A DNA stretch of 23,967 nt from CAIRDP01 sp037141915 (GCA_037141915.1 JBAXBP010000037.1:1-23967); one strand, 5' to 3'; positions 7,967 to 15,565 are shown, counted from the stretch's first letter. The notes: generated from the sequence alone by a model not told the origin. Program-made: numbers and translations.

Positions 7967-9052
7967 ATGACAGAGATCCTGTTCAGGCTGATTATGGAGG
8001 ACGACATTGATGCAGTCAATGCATTCTATAATAATTACCATATTGCCGGCCGGACTAGGGAAAAATTTACCTGGGAATTCAATGATTGTCCGCACGGGAA
8101 AGGAATATATATCCTGGCCCTTAACATGGATACCGGTAGTATCATAGGTATACAGGCCGGCATCCCGATTATTTTTATAAATGCCGAAGGGAAAGAGGTC
8201 CTGACTGTAAAATCAGAAGACACCCTGATCGATGTGGATGCATGCGCTGATTTCTTGCCCAAGGACGTGTTTAAGGAGCTCTACGGCTGGTTCTTCGAAG
8301 AATGCCGCCGAAGGGGCATCTCGTGTGTATGGGGCTTTACATGGGTCCTTAAAAGCCTTAAAAGAGCAGGATGTGAAATCCCCTTCAGGGCCGGGCAGAA
8401 AATCATGGTCCTTAAACCACTGGCAAGCTATGGCATCCTTGCAAAACTGAATGCAAAAAATACTTTCAGGGAAAAGATACTGATCATGATGATGGTGTGG
8501 GTCGCATGGATCAAAGGACTCCAGGGCAGCTTACTGCAATTTCAAAGGGCCAGCCTGAGGATGAATGAATTGATACTTGACAATACAGGGCTGTTCAGAG
8601 AGGCGGCTGCCAAAGAGCAGCTTTTTTGTATCAGGCAGGATGAGCAGTTTTTAAGGTGGAGGCTTGAACAGAATCCATATAGCCTCGACTTTAATTTATT
8701 GAACTTTATGCAGGATGACAGGTTAATGGCCCAGGCCATTTACAGTATCAATCCGGAGGGACAGGCATTTGTTGAACAAATACTTTACTCAACCGGGCTG
8801 AGCAGGAGAGAGAAAAAAAACATCATAATTGAGGTTGTCAGGAAACTGAAAAAAATGCATGCCGCCCACATCAGGTTTATGGTTTTTGACAGGAATAAAA
8901 TAAACAGGGAAGAATCGGAGTTATTAGATTATTCGGGGTTCCTGAATGTAAAACCAGGTATGGGGGTTTTATATAAGAACCTGGATGAAAAAGAAACTAT
9001 TAAACCTGAACAGATCGTTTTCTCAAGGCTCTATACCCAGGGTCATTCCTGA
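7967..9052 (+). CDS. GNAT-fold acyltransferase
   Basis: Encodes 361 residues. The N-terminal ~150 residues follow a GNAT plan: an EDDIDAVNAFYNNY helix, a GIYILALN strand, an IIGIQAGIPIIF strand and an RRRGISCVWGFT helix-strand. A second, diverged GNAT-like half follows (~220-340), resembling the double-GNAT proteins found in Bacteroidota surface-glycan loci. A hydrophobic stretch at ~165-180 (ILIMMMVWVAWIKGL) could be an amphipathic membrane-contact helix. The gene starts one base after the deacetylase stop and lies 26 bases before KAS III. Its place between a deacetylase and a KAS/ACP/SDR set suggests it transfers an acyl group to an amine. That is inference: the acyl donor and acceptor are unknown. 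Confidence 0.75.
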   Translation: MTEILFRLIMEDDIDAVNAFYNNYHIAGRTREKFTWEFNDCPHGKGIYILALNMDTGSIIGIQAGIPIIFINAEGKEVLTVKSEDTLIDVDACADFLPKDVFKELYGWFFEECRRRGISCVWGFTWVLKSLKRAGCEIPFRAGQKIMVLKPLASYGILAKLNAKNTFREKILIMMMVWVAWIKGLQGSLLQFQRASLRMNELILDNTGLFREAAAKEQLFCIRQDEQFLRWRLEQNPYSLDFNLLNFMQDDRLMAQAIYSINPEGQAFVEQILYSTGLSRREKKNIIIEVVRKLKKMHAAHIRFMVFDRNKINREESELLDYSGFLNVKPGMGVLYKNLDEKETIKPEQIVFSRLYTQGHS

Positions 9053-9078
9053 CCCGTGAAGGACAAAAAAATCATACT

Positions 9079-10086
9079 ATGAAGATCGAATATTATCTGC
9101 CCGAAAAAATTTTTTCAAATTCTGATCTTGAATCGGAATTCCCCGAATGGAATGCAGGAAAAGTCGAAGAAAAAGTCGGCATAAGGGAACGGCATATTGT
9201 GGGACAAAATGAAACGGCCCTGGATCTGGCTTACCATGCATCTGAAAAGCTGCTGGCCGGCGAAGACCGTGAACAGGTCGATTTCCTGATACTTTGCACT
9301 CAAAGCCCTGATTATTTTCTTCCCACATCGGCCTGCATTCTTCAGGACCGTCTTGGACTTCCCAGGAATTGCGGGGCTTTTGATTTCAATCTTGGATGTT
9401 CAGGTTTTATTTACGGACTTGCTCTCTCAAAAGGACTGCTGCTTGCAGGAATTGCAAAGAACATTCTCCTGGTAATGGCCGAAACATATTCACGGCATAT
9501 GCACCGGGATGACAGGGCCAACAGGAGTATTTTCGGGGATGCTTCTTCGGCAATACTGCTGAATTCCGGGGATGCAAAATGTATTGGTGAGTTTGAGCTC
9601 GGGACGGATGGAAGCGGATGGAAAAACCTGATCGTCGAAGCCGGCGCAATGCGACGGAAATTTGATACAGAACTCAAGTCTTCACAGGATGAGAACGGCA
9701 ATTTTATGTCCCCCAACAATTTATATATGAACGGCCAGGAGATCTTTAATTTCACCATTGAAAACGTGCCGGCAATGATAGCCAAAGTGCTTGAAAAGAA
9801 CCACTGCAGCATAGAGGACATAAAATATGTAATACCGCACCAGGCAAATAAATACATGCTTGAATATCTCAGGAAAAAAATGAAAATACCAACGGAGAAA
9901 TACCATAATGATATACTTCTCACCGGCAATACTGTTTCGTCTACAATTCCAATCGGACTGAAGGATTGCATGGTCAAAGGCACAATACATCCCGGGGATA
10001 AAATCCTGCTTGCCGGGTTTGGTGTAGGATATTCCTGGGGGGCTGTTGTACTTGATGTCGGTTTTCAGGAAATAAATCAGCAATAG
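9079..10086 (+). CDS. 3-oxoacyl-ACP synthase III (FabH-type)
   Basis: Encodes 335 residues, a normal KAS III length. The Cys-His-Asn triad is complete: C107 in NLGCSGF, H254 in IPHQAN, and N284 in LTGNTVSSTIP. The C-terminal GFGVGYSWGAVVLD motif is intact. KAS III enzymes condense an acyl-CoA primer with malonyl-ACP to give a 3-ketoacyl-ACP. In Bacteroidota a second KAS III often sits outside the housekeeping fab cluster in specialised acyl pathways. Its place before a stand-alone ACP and an SDR supports a specialised role here. It follows the GNAT-like gene by 26 bases without a -7 box. A hairpin and a candidate promoter lie between it and the ACP gene, so the ACP can also be transcribed independently. 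Confidence 0.93.
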   Translation: MKIEYYLPEKIFSNSDLESEFPEWNAGKVEEKVGIRERHIVGQNETALDLAYHASEKLLAGEDREQVDFLILCTQSPDYFLPTSACILQDRLGLPRNCGAFDFNLGCSGFIYGLALSKGLLLAGIAKNILLVMAETYSRHMHRDDRANRSIFGDASSAILLNSGDAKCIGEFELGTDGSGWKNLIVEAGAMRRKFDTELKSSQDENGNFMSPNNLYMNGQEIFNFTIENVPAMIAKVLEKNHCSIEDIKYVIPHQANKYMLEYLRKKMKIPTEKYHNDILLTGNTVSSTIPIGLKDCMVKGTIHPGDKILLAGFGVGYSWGAVVLDVGFQEINQQ

Positions 10087-10098
10087 TCACCTTCAGTC

Positions 10099-10126
10099 AA
10101 TTCCCCGAAGTGCCATCTTCGGAATT
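10099..10126 (+). other. Stem-loop between KAS III and ACP genes
   Basis: The arms AATTCC(CC)GAAG and CTTCGGAATT pair around a 6-base loop, with a two-base bulge in the left arm. No T-run follows, so it is not a clear intrinsic terminator. It could attenuate read-through or protect the upstream mRNA end. Confidence 0.35.
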
Positions 10127-10175
10127 ATGAGCCTGGGCTCTCCGCGGTTTATACCGGTTTAATTTATATTTTTAC

Positions 10176-10183
10176 TAAGTTTG
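10176..10183 (+). promoter_or_regulatory. Bacteroidota -7 box for the ACP/SDR pair
   Basis: TAAGTTTG matches TAnnTTTG and lies 19 bases before the ACP start codon, in the only sizeable gap (116 bp) of the 6649-11206 series. No convincing TTG is present at the -33 distance. Confidence 0.5.
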
Positions 10184-10202
10184 TATCCAAGATATCTGAA
10201 CT

Positions 10203-10436
10203 ATGGAAAAGAAAATTTTTGTTGAGAAGTTCCGGGAAGCACTTGAAATCAAAAGCCTTAATCTGGATGAGAATACACCACTGAACTCCATTGACGGGTA
10301 TGACTCCATGTCGGTGATGGCTATTATTGCCCTTGTAGATGAGCTCTTCTCAAAACGACTCACTGCCAAACAGCTTGCACAGGTGAGCAATATTAAAAGC
10401 CTCATGGAACTGATAGGTTTTGAAAACTTCAGTTAG
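10203..10436 (+). CDS. Acyl carrier protein (stand-alone)
   Basis: Encodes 77 residues, the length of a discrete ACP. The prosthetic-group site is S35 in GYDSMSVM, where the housekeeping consensus reads DSL, followed by a helix II-like VMAIIALVDELF segment. The residue after the serine is Met rather than Leu, and the protein is less acidic and more lysine-rich than housekeeping AcpP, suggesting a specialised carrier. It would need phosphopantetheinylation by a holo-ACP synthase encoded elsewhere. It lies 116 bp after KAS III with its own -7 box, and 8 bp before the SDR, so ACP and SDR are almost certainly cotranscribed. Confidence 0.9.
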   Translation: MEKKIFVEKFREALEIKSLNLDENTPLNSIDGYDSMSVMAIIALVDELFSKRLTAKQLAQVSNIKSLMELIGFENFS

Positions 10437-10444
10437 TCGAGGCA

Positions 10445-11206
10445 ATGGAAAATCAGTTCTCATTACAGGGAAAGAACATTCTCATTTCAGGAGCATCATC
10501 CGGGATCGGCAGATGTGTGGCAGTGTTTTGCAGCAGGGCAGGGGCTAATGTTTTGATGCTCGGCAGGGATGAAAGCACTCTTAATGAGACCCTTGAAATG
10601 CTGAAGCCCGCACGTCATGCCCTGGCCGTAATAGATCTTAATAATTTTTCTTCCTATACTGATGTCATTGCGCCTTTTGTTGAGAACAACGGTAAGATCT
10701 ACGGTATCGTCCATTCGGCAGGCCTCGAATTTTCAGGCCCTTATAACCTCACCAAGCCACAGAACTTTCAGAATATTTTCAACATTAACGCTGTTGCAGG
10801 GTTTGAACTTGCCAGGATCGTCGCTTCAAAATTTGCCGACTCTGAAGCCGGCGGTAGTTATGTATTTATCAGTTCAATCAGGGCGCTTTTCGGAGTCGAA
10901 TTTGCAACGGCTTATTCCGCTTCAAAAGGAGCGGTGATCGCTGCTTCGCGTTCCCTTTCGCTCGAGCTTGCAAAGAAACATATCAGGGTAAATACGATCT
11001 CACCCTCTCTGGTTCTCACTCCTCTGCTTGAAAAATACTTTGAGTCCCTTCATGAAGATACTATCAGGAAGATGAAAGAACAGCATCCTCTTGGCTTCGG
11101 AATGCCCGAAGATGTTGCCAATGCATGTATATACCTTCTCTCGGATGCCAGCCGCTGGATGACCGGTAACAACATTATCCTTGATGGAGGATACTCTGTT
11201 CGTTAG
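10445..11206 (+). CDS. SDR-family reductase, FabG-like
   Basis: Encodes 253 residues, a classical short-chain dehydrogenase/reductase. The NAD(P)-binding glycine motif is G16-x3-G20-x-G22 (GASSGIG). R41 in the LGRDES turn favours NADP(H). The usual NNAG is HSAG, a common variant. The catalytic Ser lies in FISS and the YxxxK in YSASK. The C-terminal segment ends in the typical GNNIILDGGYSVR. The most likely reaction is reduction of a 3-ketoacyl-ACP to the 3-hydroxyacyl form, judging from the ACP 8 bp upstream and the KAS III before it. A sugar-ketoreductase role cannot be excluded. No dehydratase or enoyl reductase is encoded nearby, so a locus product would stop at the hydroxyacyl stage unless housekeeping enzymes take over. 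Confidence 0.9.
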   Translation: MENQFSLQGKNILISGASSGIGRCVAVFCSRAGANVLMLGRDESTLNETLEMLKPARHALAVIDLNNFSSYTDVIAPFVENNGKIYGIVHSAGLEFSGPYNLTKPQNFQNIFNINAVAGFELARIVASKFADSEAGGSYVFISSIRALFGVEFATAYSASKGAVIAASRSLSLELAKKHIRVNTISPSLVLTPLLEKYFESLHEDTIRKMKEQHPLGFGMPEDVANACIYLLSDASRWMTGNNIILDGGYSVR

Positions 11207-11223
11207 CCGTTAATATTTAGTAC

Positions 11224-11254
11224 TTGACTTTCCCTTCTTTTTATTATATATTTG
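11224..11254 (+). promoter_or_regulatory. Complete Bacteroidota promoter for the DNRLRE/PKD gene
   Basis: TTG at 11224-11226 is followed after 20 bases by TATATTTG at 11247-11254, matching the -33/-7 architecture of Bacteroidota primary-sigma promoters. Transcription would start near 11260, giving a leader of about 75 bases to the ATG at 11335. Confidence 0.75.
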
Positions 11255-11334
11255 TATTTCTTATATTTTTAAGAATGATGATGACGTTGGGGTTGTAAAC
11301 AGAATGCATGCCTGCCCGGACAAATCTTTCAGCC

Positions 11335-12681
11335 ATGAAACCTTATATATTCCTTGCCCTGTTCTTTTGTTTTACATCAGCCATATTTGCGGGCGACCTG
11401 AAAACACTGGTGCTTCAGCCGGGGCCCCAGAATGGTTTTGATGCTTATATTAATTCAGTGTATCCCGACCAGGTTGGCTGGAACAAAGGCCTGCTGGTTA
11501 CAGCCTGGACTTTGGGAGGTGTGTCTTACGTCGGGAAAAGCCTTCTGCGTTTTGATCTCTCCCAGCTGGGCAGTGATGATAGTATCATCAGCGCTAAGCT
11601 CAGCCTGTTTTTTGATCCGGAAGGTTCCTGGCCTGAGCAATATGGTCTTAATGAAGGGCATATCCGCAGGATCACCGGGAACTGGGATTATATGACCGTG
11701 ACCTGGAACACCCAGCCGGATGTAAGTGAATCGGATAAGATAGATCTCCCGCAATCAACCCTGCCGCAACAGAATTACACCGATATTGATGTAACCGGTT
11801 TTGCCCAATTGTGGAAAAAAGATGCATATGAGAACCATGGCATGATGGTAAGCCTTGACACCCAGACTCCATACGCCTGCCTTGTTTTTGCCCCCAGCGA
11901 CAGGGATATCCCTGCGGTCAGGCCCAGGCTGGTGATCACCTATACCAGCTGCAAACCACCAGTTGCTGGCTTTTTTTATAACCTTGATTTCCCGGTATAC
12001 ACTTTTCACGATACCTCGGTTTCATATAGCCCGCTTTCATGGCATTGGGATTTCGGTGATGGCAAAACTTCCACACTAAAGAACCCCAGGCATATTTATA
12101 TTAAACAGGGGAATTACAAAGTCTGTCTGCAGGTTAGTGATAATTGCAGCAGTGATGCAGCCTGCACCAAAATTGTTTTCATCCTGCCAACCCGGGATTT
12201 CAAAATGGAACAGAATACCGTAAACGATCTTGAGGTTAGGTTTACAGATATGACCAATGGCGCAACCGGATGGCAATGGTCGTTTGGTGACGGGGATTCC
12301 TCATCGGTGAGGAATCCTGTGCATAGTTATAAACAATACGGAGATTACCTGGTTTGTATGAAGGCTAAGCTCCCTGGCAAAGATTCTACAAGCTGCGGAT
12401 CACTCAACCTTACTTCCCTGGATCCCGGTTCCTGCAGTGTGACTATGTTTCCTAATCCTCCAACCGACAAGGTAATCTACCTGCTTTTCGCATGTGATGA
12501 AGCATATGCCGATATTTCCGTCAGCGATATATTCGGACACAGGGTTTATCTAAGACAGTTCAGCAATATAATTTCAAATAACAAAATTGACCTGTCTTTC
12601 CCAACTTTGCCTTCAGGCTTGTATTTTCTAAAAGTTGATTATCCTGCAGGCTCCAGCCTGTTGAAGATGGTGATCCCGTAG
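11335..12681 (+). CDS. T9SS-secreted DNRLRE and PKD domain protein
   Basis: From the ATG at 11335 the protein is 448 residues and opens with a standard signal peptide (MKPYIFLALFFCFTSAIFA). An ATG 27 bases upstream would only add nine residues before it. Residues ~20-205 form a DNRLRE-type domain: GKSLLRFDLS, then the TVTWNTQP motif and a late RPRLVITYT strand. Two PKD domains follow, marked by WHWDFGDG near 236 and WQWSFGDG near 312. The last ~80 residues are a T9SS type A sorting domain (FPNPPTDK, then PSGLYFLKVDY). No catalytic residues are visible; DNRLRE and PKD modules usually serve as binding or spacer parts of surface polysaccharide-acting proteins. It has its own promoter and stands alone. 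Confidence 0.87.
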   Translation: MKPYIFLALFFCFTSAIFAGDLKTLVLQPGPQNGFDAYINSVYPDQVGWNKGLLVTAWTLGGVSYVGKSLLRFDLSQLGSDDSIISAKLSLFFDPEGSWPEQYGLNEGHIRRITGNWDYMTVTWNTQPDVSESDKIDLPQSTLPQQNYTDIDVTGFAQLWKKDAYENHGMMVSLDTQTPYACLVFAPSDRDIPAVRPRLVITYTSCKPPVAGFFYNLDFPVYTFHDTSVSYSPLSWHWDFGDGKTSTLKNPRHIYIKQGNYKVCLQVSDNCSSDAACTKIVFILPTRDFKMEQNTVNDLEVRFTDMTNGATGWQWSFGDGDSSSVRNPVHSYKQYGDYLVCMKAKLPGKDSTSCGSLNLTSLDPGSCSVTMFPNPPTDKVIYLLFACDEAYADISVSDIFGHRVYLRQFSNIISNNKIDLSFPTLPSGLYFLKVDYPAGSSLLKMVIP

Positions 12682-13215
12682 TTTGTTATTAAGTGTAAAC
12701 TACCTGGTTGTTGTACTGAGCATTTCAGGTGGATGTTGATTTACCGGGGGCCCCTGCCTGGGAGAAGAGTTGTAACAAGCTGTTTACACCGGGGACTGCT
12801 TTGGGGGCCTCATTTGAAATCATCATCAGTAAGAATTATAATATTCCTGAAACTCCCGGTTTCCGATCATGATGCAGTAAAATTTGCGAAAAATGCAAAC
12901 GGCTCATGATTTTGTAATAAGTATTTCAAATTCCTGCCTCAAGTGACAGGTTTTTTATGATTTTATGCAAATCCCGTATCTGAAAACCCTGAATTTTCGC
13001 AATATGTGAAATTAACCGGGAAGCATCCTTGAAATTCCATTTTATTTCAACCGGCTTAGGTTTTATGTTTGCGTCTTTAATGAAATGTAACTGCAACCCA
13101 TGAAAAATGGTCAACATATAGCGGTAATCACAGGATCAACAAGCAAAGGAGCCTGAAAGTGAACCAGTCTTTGACATACAGTTCAGTACATTGATGTAAA
13201 TGGAAAAAAACACAT
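12682..13215. other. 534-bp intergenic region without a convincing gene
   Basis: This is the longest gap in the window. It has one TAnnTTTG match (13064-13071, plus strand). The longest minus-strand frame (12926-13117, 63 codons) has no recognisable domain and no promoter match. I see no intrinsic terminator behind the PKD gene, no tRNA and no repeat array. It may hold a long leader for the downstream lipoprotein gene, a small RNA or decayed coding sequence. Confidence 0.6.
13064..13071 (+). promoter_or_regulatory. Possible -7 box upstream of the EEP lipoprotein
   Basis: TATGTTTG fits TAnnTTTG but lies 144 bases before the start codon at 13216 and has no TTG at the -33 distance. It is the only such match in the gap, hence the best candidate for this transcript. 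Confidence 0.3.
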
Positions 13216-14349
13216 ATGAGAAATTTTTCAGTATCGTATAATATTTTGCCCCGCCTGTTTTTTTTACCGCTGGCATTTATTGCATATGGTATGCTGATCA
13301 CATCCTGCGAACCCCTTGCAACCGGCTTCGATGATACAGAGGGAGCAAGCTGTTATGTGGCCGGTTCAATCACCCCGGTGCCCGATACCTTTACCATGGT
13401 CCGTGTCATGACCTGGAACATCAGGTTTGGCGCCGCCCGCCTGCCATGGTTCGGGGATGCCTGCGGTGATAATGTTAACTTCACAGAAGATGAAATTTAC
13501 AGCGCCCTGCAAGCCATTGCCGGTAAAATTAACGAGGTGAAACCTGATATTCTCCTGCTGCAGGAGGTGGATGTAAAATCCAAGAGGTCGGCCTATGTAG
13601 ATGAGCTGCAATGGCTCCTCGATCATACCTATTTCAATTATGCCGTTTGCGGATCCCAGTGGAAAGCCCAGTTCATCCCGAGTGATGGCCTTGGCAGGAT
13701 GGATGAGGAAAATGCGATACTCTCGCGTTGGCCTGTAAACGATGCGCAAAGAATTCAACTCGCTTTACGCAACGACCAGGACAAGCTGACGCTTTATTTC
13801 TATGAACGCTGCTGTATGGTTACCGGGCGGATAGCAATACCCGGTATCGGCAATCTCTATGCCGTAAACATTCATGCCTCGGCCACTGCCACCCCTGATA
13901 TCAAGCAGCAGCAGATCATGCAGTTCAAAGCTGAACTTGACAGGATAAGCCGTGAAGGTGGCTGCTTCGTTGCCGGAGGCGACCTGAATACCCTGCCTCC
14001 GGGCTCAGATACTACGGATTACTGCATCCAGGACATGTGTCCGGGAGAGTCCTTTCACCATTTCTATGATGATCCGGTTCACAAAGAAGGCAGCAATTAC
14101 GAACCTGAAAAACATTTTCTCGACCCGGTATATGCAGGCTATACCTGTGCCGTCAGTGAAGATGATTATAAGCAAAACCAGTTCAGGTATTTTTCCCACA
14201 CCACCCGTCCCGGTCATTTCTGGGACCGTACCCTGGATTACCTTTTTACAAATGGACAGTGGGCCCCTCATTCAGTTATAACACACCAGGATGCATTCAC
14301 CCAATCGGATCATGCCCCGGTGAGTGTGAGGTTAATTTTACCAAGATAA
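13216..14349 (+). CDS. Endonuclease/exonuclease/phosphatase-family lipoprotein
   Basis: Encodes 377 residues. The N-terminus has a lipoprotein signal with lipobox I-T-S-C and lipidated C31, so the protein is membrane-anchored outside the cytoplasm. The rest is a complete EEP (DNase I/Mg-phosphodiesterase) domain. The signature residues are all visible: N68 in MTWNIRFG, E117 in LLQEVD, H220 in VNIHAS, D256 and N258 in GGDLN, D341 in TLDYLF, and the catalytic D365-H366 in QSDHAPV. Family members cleave phosphodiesters or phosphomonoesters in nucleic acids, sphingomyelin or phosphoinositides; nothing here fixes the substrate. A barrel-like protein gene starts 10 bases after the stop, suggesting a secreted phosphodiesterase/outer-membrane pair. 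The adjacent promoter is uncertain. Confidence 0.9.
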   Translation: MRNFSVSYNILPRLFFLPLAFIAYGMLITSCEPLATGFDDTEGASCYVAGSITPVPDTFTMVRVMTWNIRFGAARLPWFGDACGDNVNFTEDEIYSALQAIAGKINEVKPDILLLQEVDVKSKRSAYVDELQWLLDHTYFNYAVCGSQWKAQFIPSDGLGRMDEENAILSRWPVNDAQRIQLALRNDQDKLTLYFYERCCMVTGRIAIPGIGNLYAVNIHASATATPDIKQQQIMQFKAELDRISREGGCFVAGGDLNTLPPGSDTTDYCIQDMCPGESFHHFYDDPVHKEGSNYEPEKHFLDPVYAGYTCAVSEDDYKQNQFRYFSHTTRPGHFWDRTLDYLFTNGQWAPHSVITHQDAFTQSDHAPVSVRLILPR

Positions 14350-14359
14350 TACCTGCTGT

Positions 14360-15142
14360 ATGAAAAAAATATTTCTTTTACTGGCCGGTATTTTCCTTTA
14401 CTTCGGATTGCATTCGCAGGATAGCATCAGGCGGAATTACTGGACCGGAGGAACTGCATGTAATGTACCGAAGCATCGTACTGAACTTGCTTTATTTACG
14501 GTTTCAAGGTATGGCATTAGCGATAAACTGGAGATTTCGGCCCACCCTCTGATGTTTTTTATAATGCCCCAGGTAACGCTTAAAGCAGGTTGGGGAAGGT
14601 ATTCCGGTTTCACTTTAGCTACTGAACATAGTATTTTCTACCCCAGCCTTTTCATGAACCTGGTTGCAAGAAAGGGAACCGGCGGACTGATATCCCCTCA
14701 GTACACCATCCCGCAAATGTTCGCCGTGTATAACAGGTTTCTTGTTTCGTACAGCCCTTTTAAAAGTTCGCTTCTGACAGCCCATGCGGGAATTGCTTTC
14801 TCAGTTAAATTTGGTCCTCTCGACCCCGGGAGTACAATAGATCTTCCGGTTATTTATCCCCGGCTTGCTGTGTTTTACAACCAGCCGGAATTTGATGCAG
14901 GCCTTGATTTCCGAGGGAAATTCATTCCGCGGTTCGGATGGGTGTTCAACCTTCAGAATTTCTTTGTCTGCGGAACCCTTCAGAACTATTTCTTTGAGAA
15001 TAAGGGCGTTCTAGCGTATACTTCAAAAAAGGAAACACTAAGGATTGAAGCCGGGTATAAGCTGTGCTTCGGCAAATATCCTTACGGCATGCAATGGCAT
15101 TTGCTGCCTGCCATTGACCTGGTATTTGGTATTGGGAGATGA
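14360..15142 (+). CDS. Putative outer-membrane beta-barrel protein
   Basis: Encodes 260 residues with a signal peptide (MKKIFLLLAGIFLYFGLHSQ, cut near HSQ/D). The mature part is a run of short strands rich in alternating aromatic and hydrophobic residues (GRYSGFTLATEHSIFY, FLVSYSPF, FDAGLDFRGKF, TLRIEAGYKLCFG), with glycine/asparagine turns. It ends in a strand-like WHLLPAIDLVFGIGR. This fits a small outer-membrane barrel, although the C-terminal residue is not the classical Phe. I recognise no named family. The gene lies 10 bases after the EEP lipoprotein and is very probably in its operon, so the products may act together. No catalytic or TonB-box motif is visible. Confidence 0.65.
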   Translation: MKKIFLLLAGIFLYFGLHSQDSIRRNYWTGGTACNVPKHRTELALFTVSRYGISDKLEISAHPLMFFIMPQVTLKAGWGRYSGFTLATEHSIFYPSLFMNLVARKGTGGLISPQYTIPQMFAVYNRFLVSYSPFKSSLLTAHAGIAFSVKFGPLDPGSTIDLPVIYPRLAVFYNQPEFDAGLDFRGKFIPRFGWVFNLQNFFVCGTLQNYFFENKGVLAYTSKKETLRIEAGYKLCFGKYPYGMQWHLLPAIDLVFGIGR

Positions 15143-15159
15143 CTGGTTTTTACCGGCTT

Positions 15160-15342
15160 TCATTTTTTCAGATGTTTACTGATAGTTGCCATCAGATCAG
15201 ATTCAATCAATGGTTTTGAAATAGCATCATTGCATCCTTTAGCTAACGATGTTTCCATGTCGCCCGAGAGGGTAAATGCTGTTTGTGCAATGATACGCAG
15301 GAGTTTCGGTGACTCCTGCCGCTCAACTATAGTTTCCGTCAT
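15160..15342 (-). pseudogene. Broken response-regulator receiver domain (C-terminal remnant)
   Basis: A 60-codon frame whose residues ~16-60 match the second half of a CheY-like receiver. IIAQTA supplies the beta-4 strand with its conserved Thr, then come LSGDMETSLAKGCNDAI, the beta-5 lysine in SKP, and a final helix (LMATISKHLKK). The first half, including the phospho-acceptor Asp, is absent, and I found no matching sequence upstream in any minus-strand frame before the tRNA gene at 15474. The wording resembles receivers at the C-terminus of hybrid histidine kinases, where the fragment could be the last piece of a deleted gene. It is unlikely to be a functional protein. Confidence 0.72.
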
Positions 15343-15429
15343 TTTTATTCAAAAAAGCAAATATACCCTGGGATACAATTTAATCGTGTAATGGAAAATA
15401 AGAAAGAAGTGTAGTTGTTGGAATTACTA

Positions 15430-15467
15430 AAAATAAAAACACCTGTAAATCAAACGATTACAGGTGT
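15430..15467 (-). terminator. Rho-independent terminator of tRNA-Glu
   Basis: A perfect 10-bp stem (15439-15448 with 15458-15467) encloses a 9-base loop. On the minus strand it is followed by a T-rich tract (15430-15438), a typical intrinsic terminator six bases beyond the tRNA 3' end. Confidence 0.85.
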
Positions 15468-15473
15468 AGGGGG

Positions 15474-15547
15474 TAGCCCGTAGGGGGATCGAACCCCTGA
15501 TTTCCAGGATGAAAACCTGGCGTCCTAACCGACTAGACGAACGGGCC
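15474..15547 (-). tRNA. tRNA-Glu (UUC)
   Basis: The minus strand folds into a full cloverleaf. It has a 7-bp acceptor stem (GGCCCGT with ACGGGCT, the first pair G-U), a short D-stem with GGTTAG in the loop, and an anticodon stem CCAGG/CCTGG around TTTTCAT, giving anticodon TTC. The T-arm is AGGGG-TTCGATC-CCCCT, and the discriminator is A. The genomic bases after it are CCC rather than CCA, so the CCA end would be added by nucleotidyltransferase. It has its own promoter and terminator and appears monocistronic. Confidence 0.96.
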
Positions 15548-15565
15548 AAAGTCTTTTTGGGAGTG

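Noticed and set aside
9411..9983. 190-codon minus-strand open frame inside the KAS III gene
   Set aside because: The plus strand carries an intact KAS III with a complete catalytic triad across the same bases; the antisense translation has no domain pattern.
12926..13117. 63-codon minus-strand frame in the large gap
   Set aside because: No recognisable domain, no nearby -7 box and no partner gene; kept only as a note on the gap.
13171..13200. TTGACA followed at 18 bases by TGTAAA, resembling an E. coli sigma-70 promoter before the EEP gene
   Set aside because: The other promoters in the window use the Bacteroidota -33/-7 type, and TGTAAA matches only four of six -10 positions, so this is probably chance.
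15143..15159. Possible terminator after the barrel-like gene (CTGG/CCGG with a T-rich stretch following)
   Set aside because: The stem is only four pairs including a G-U, too weak to support.
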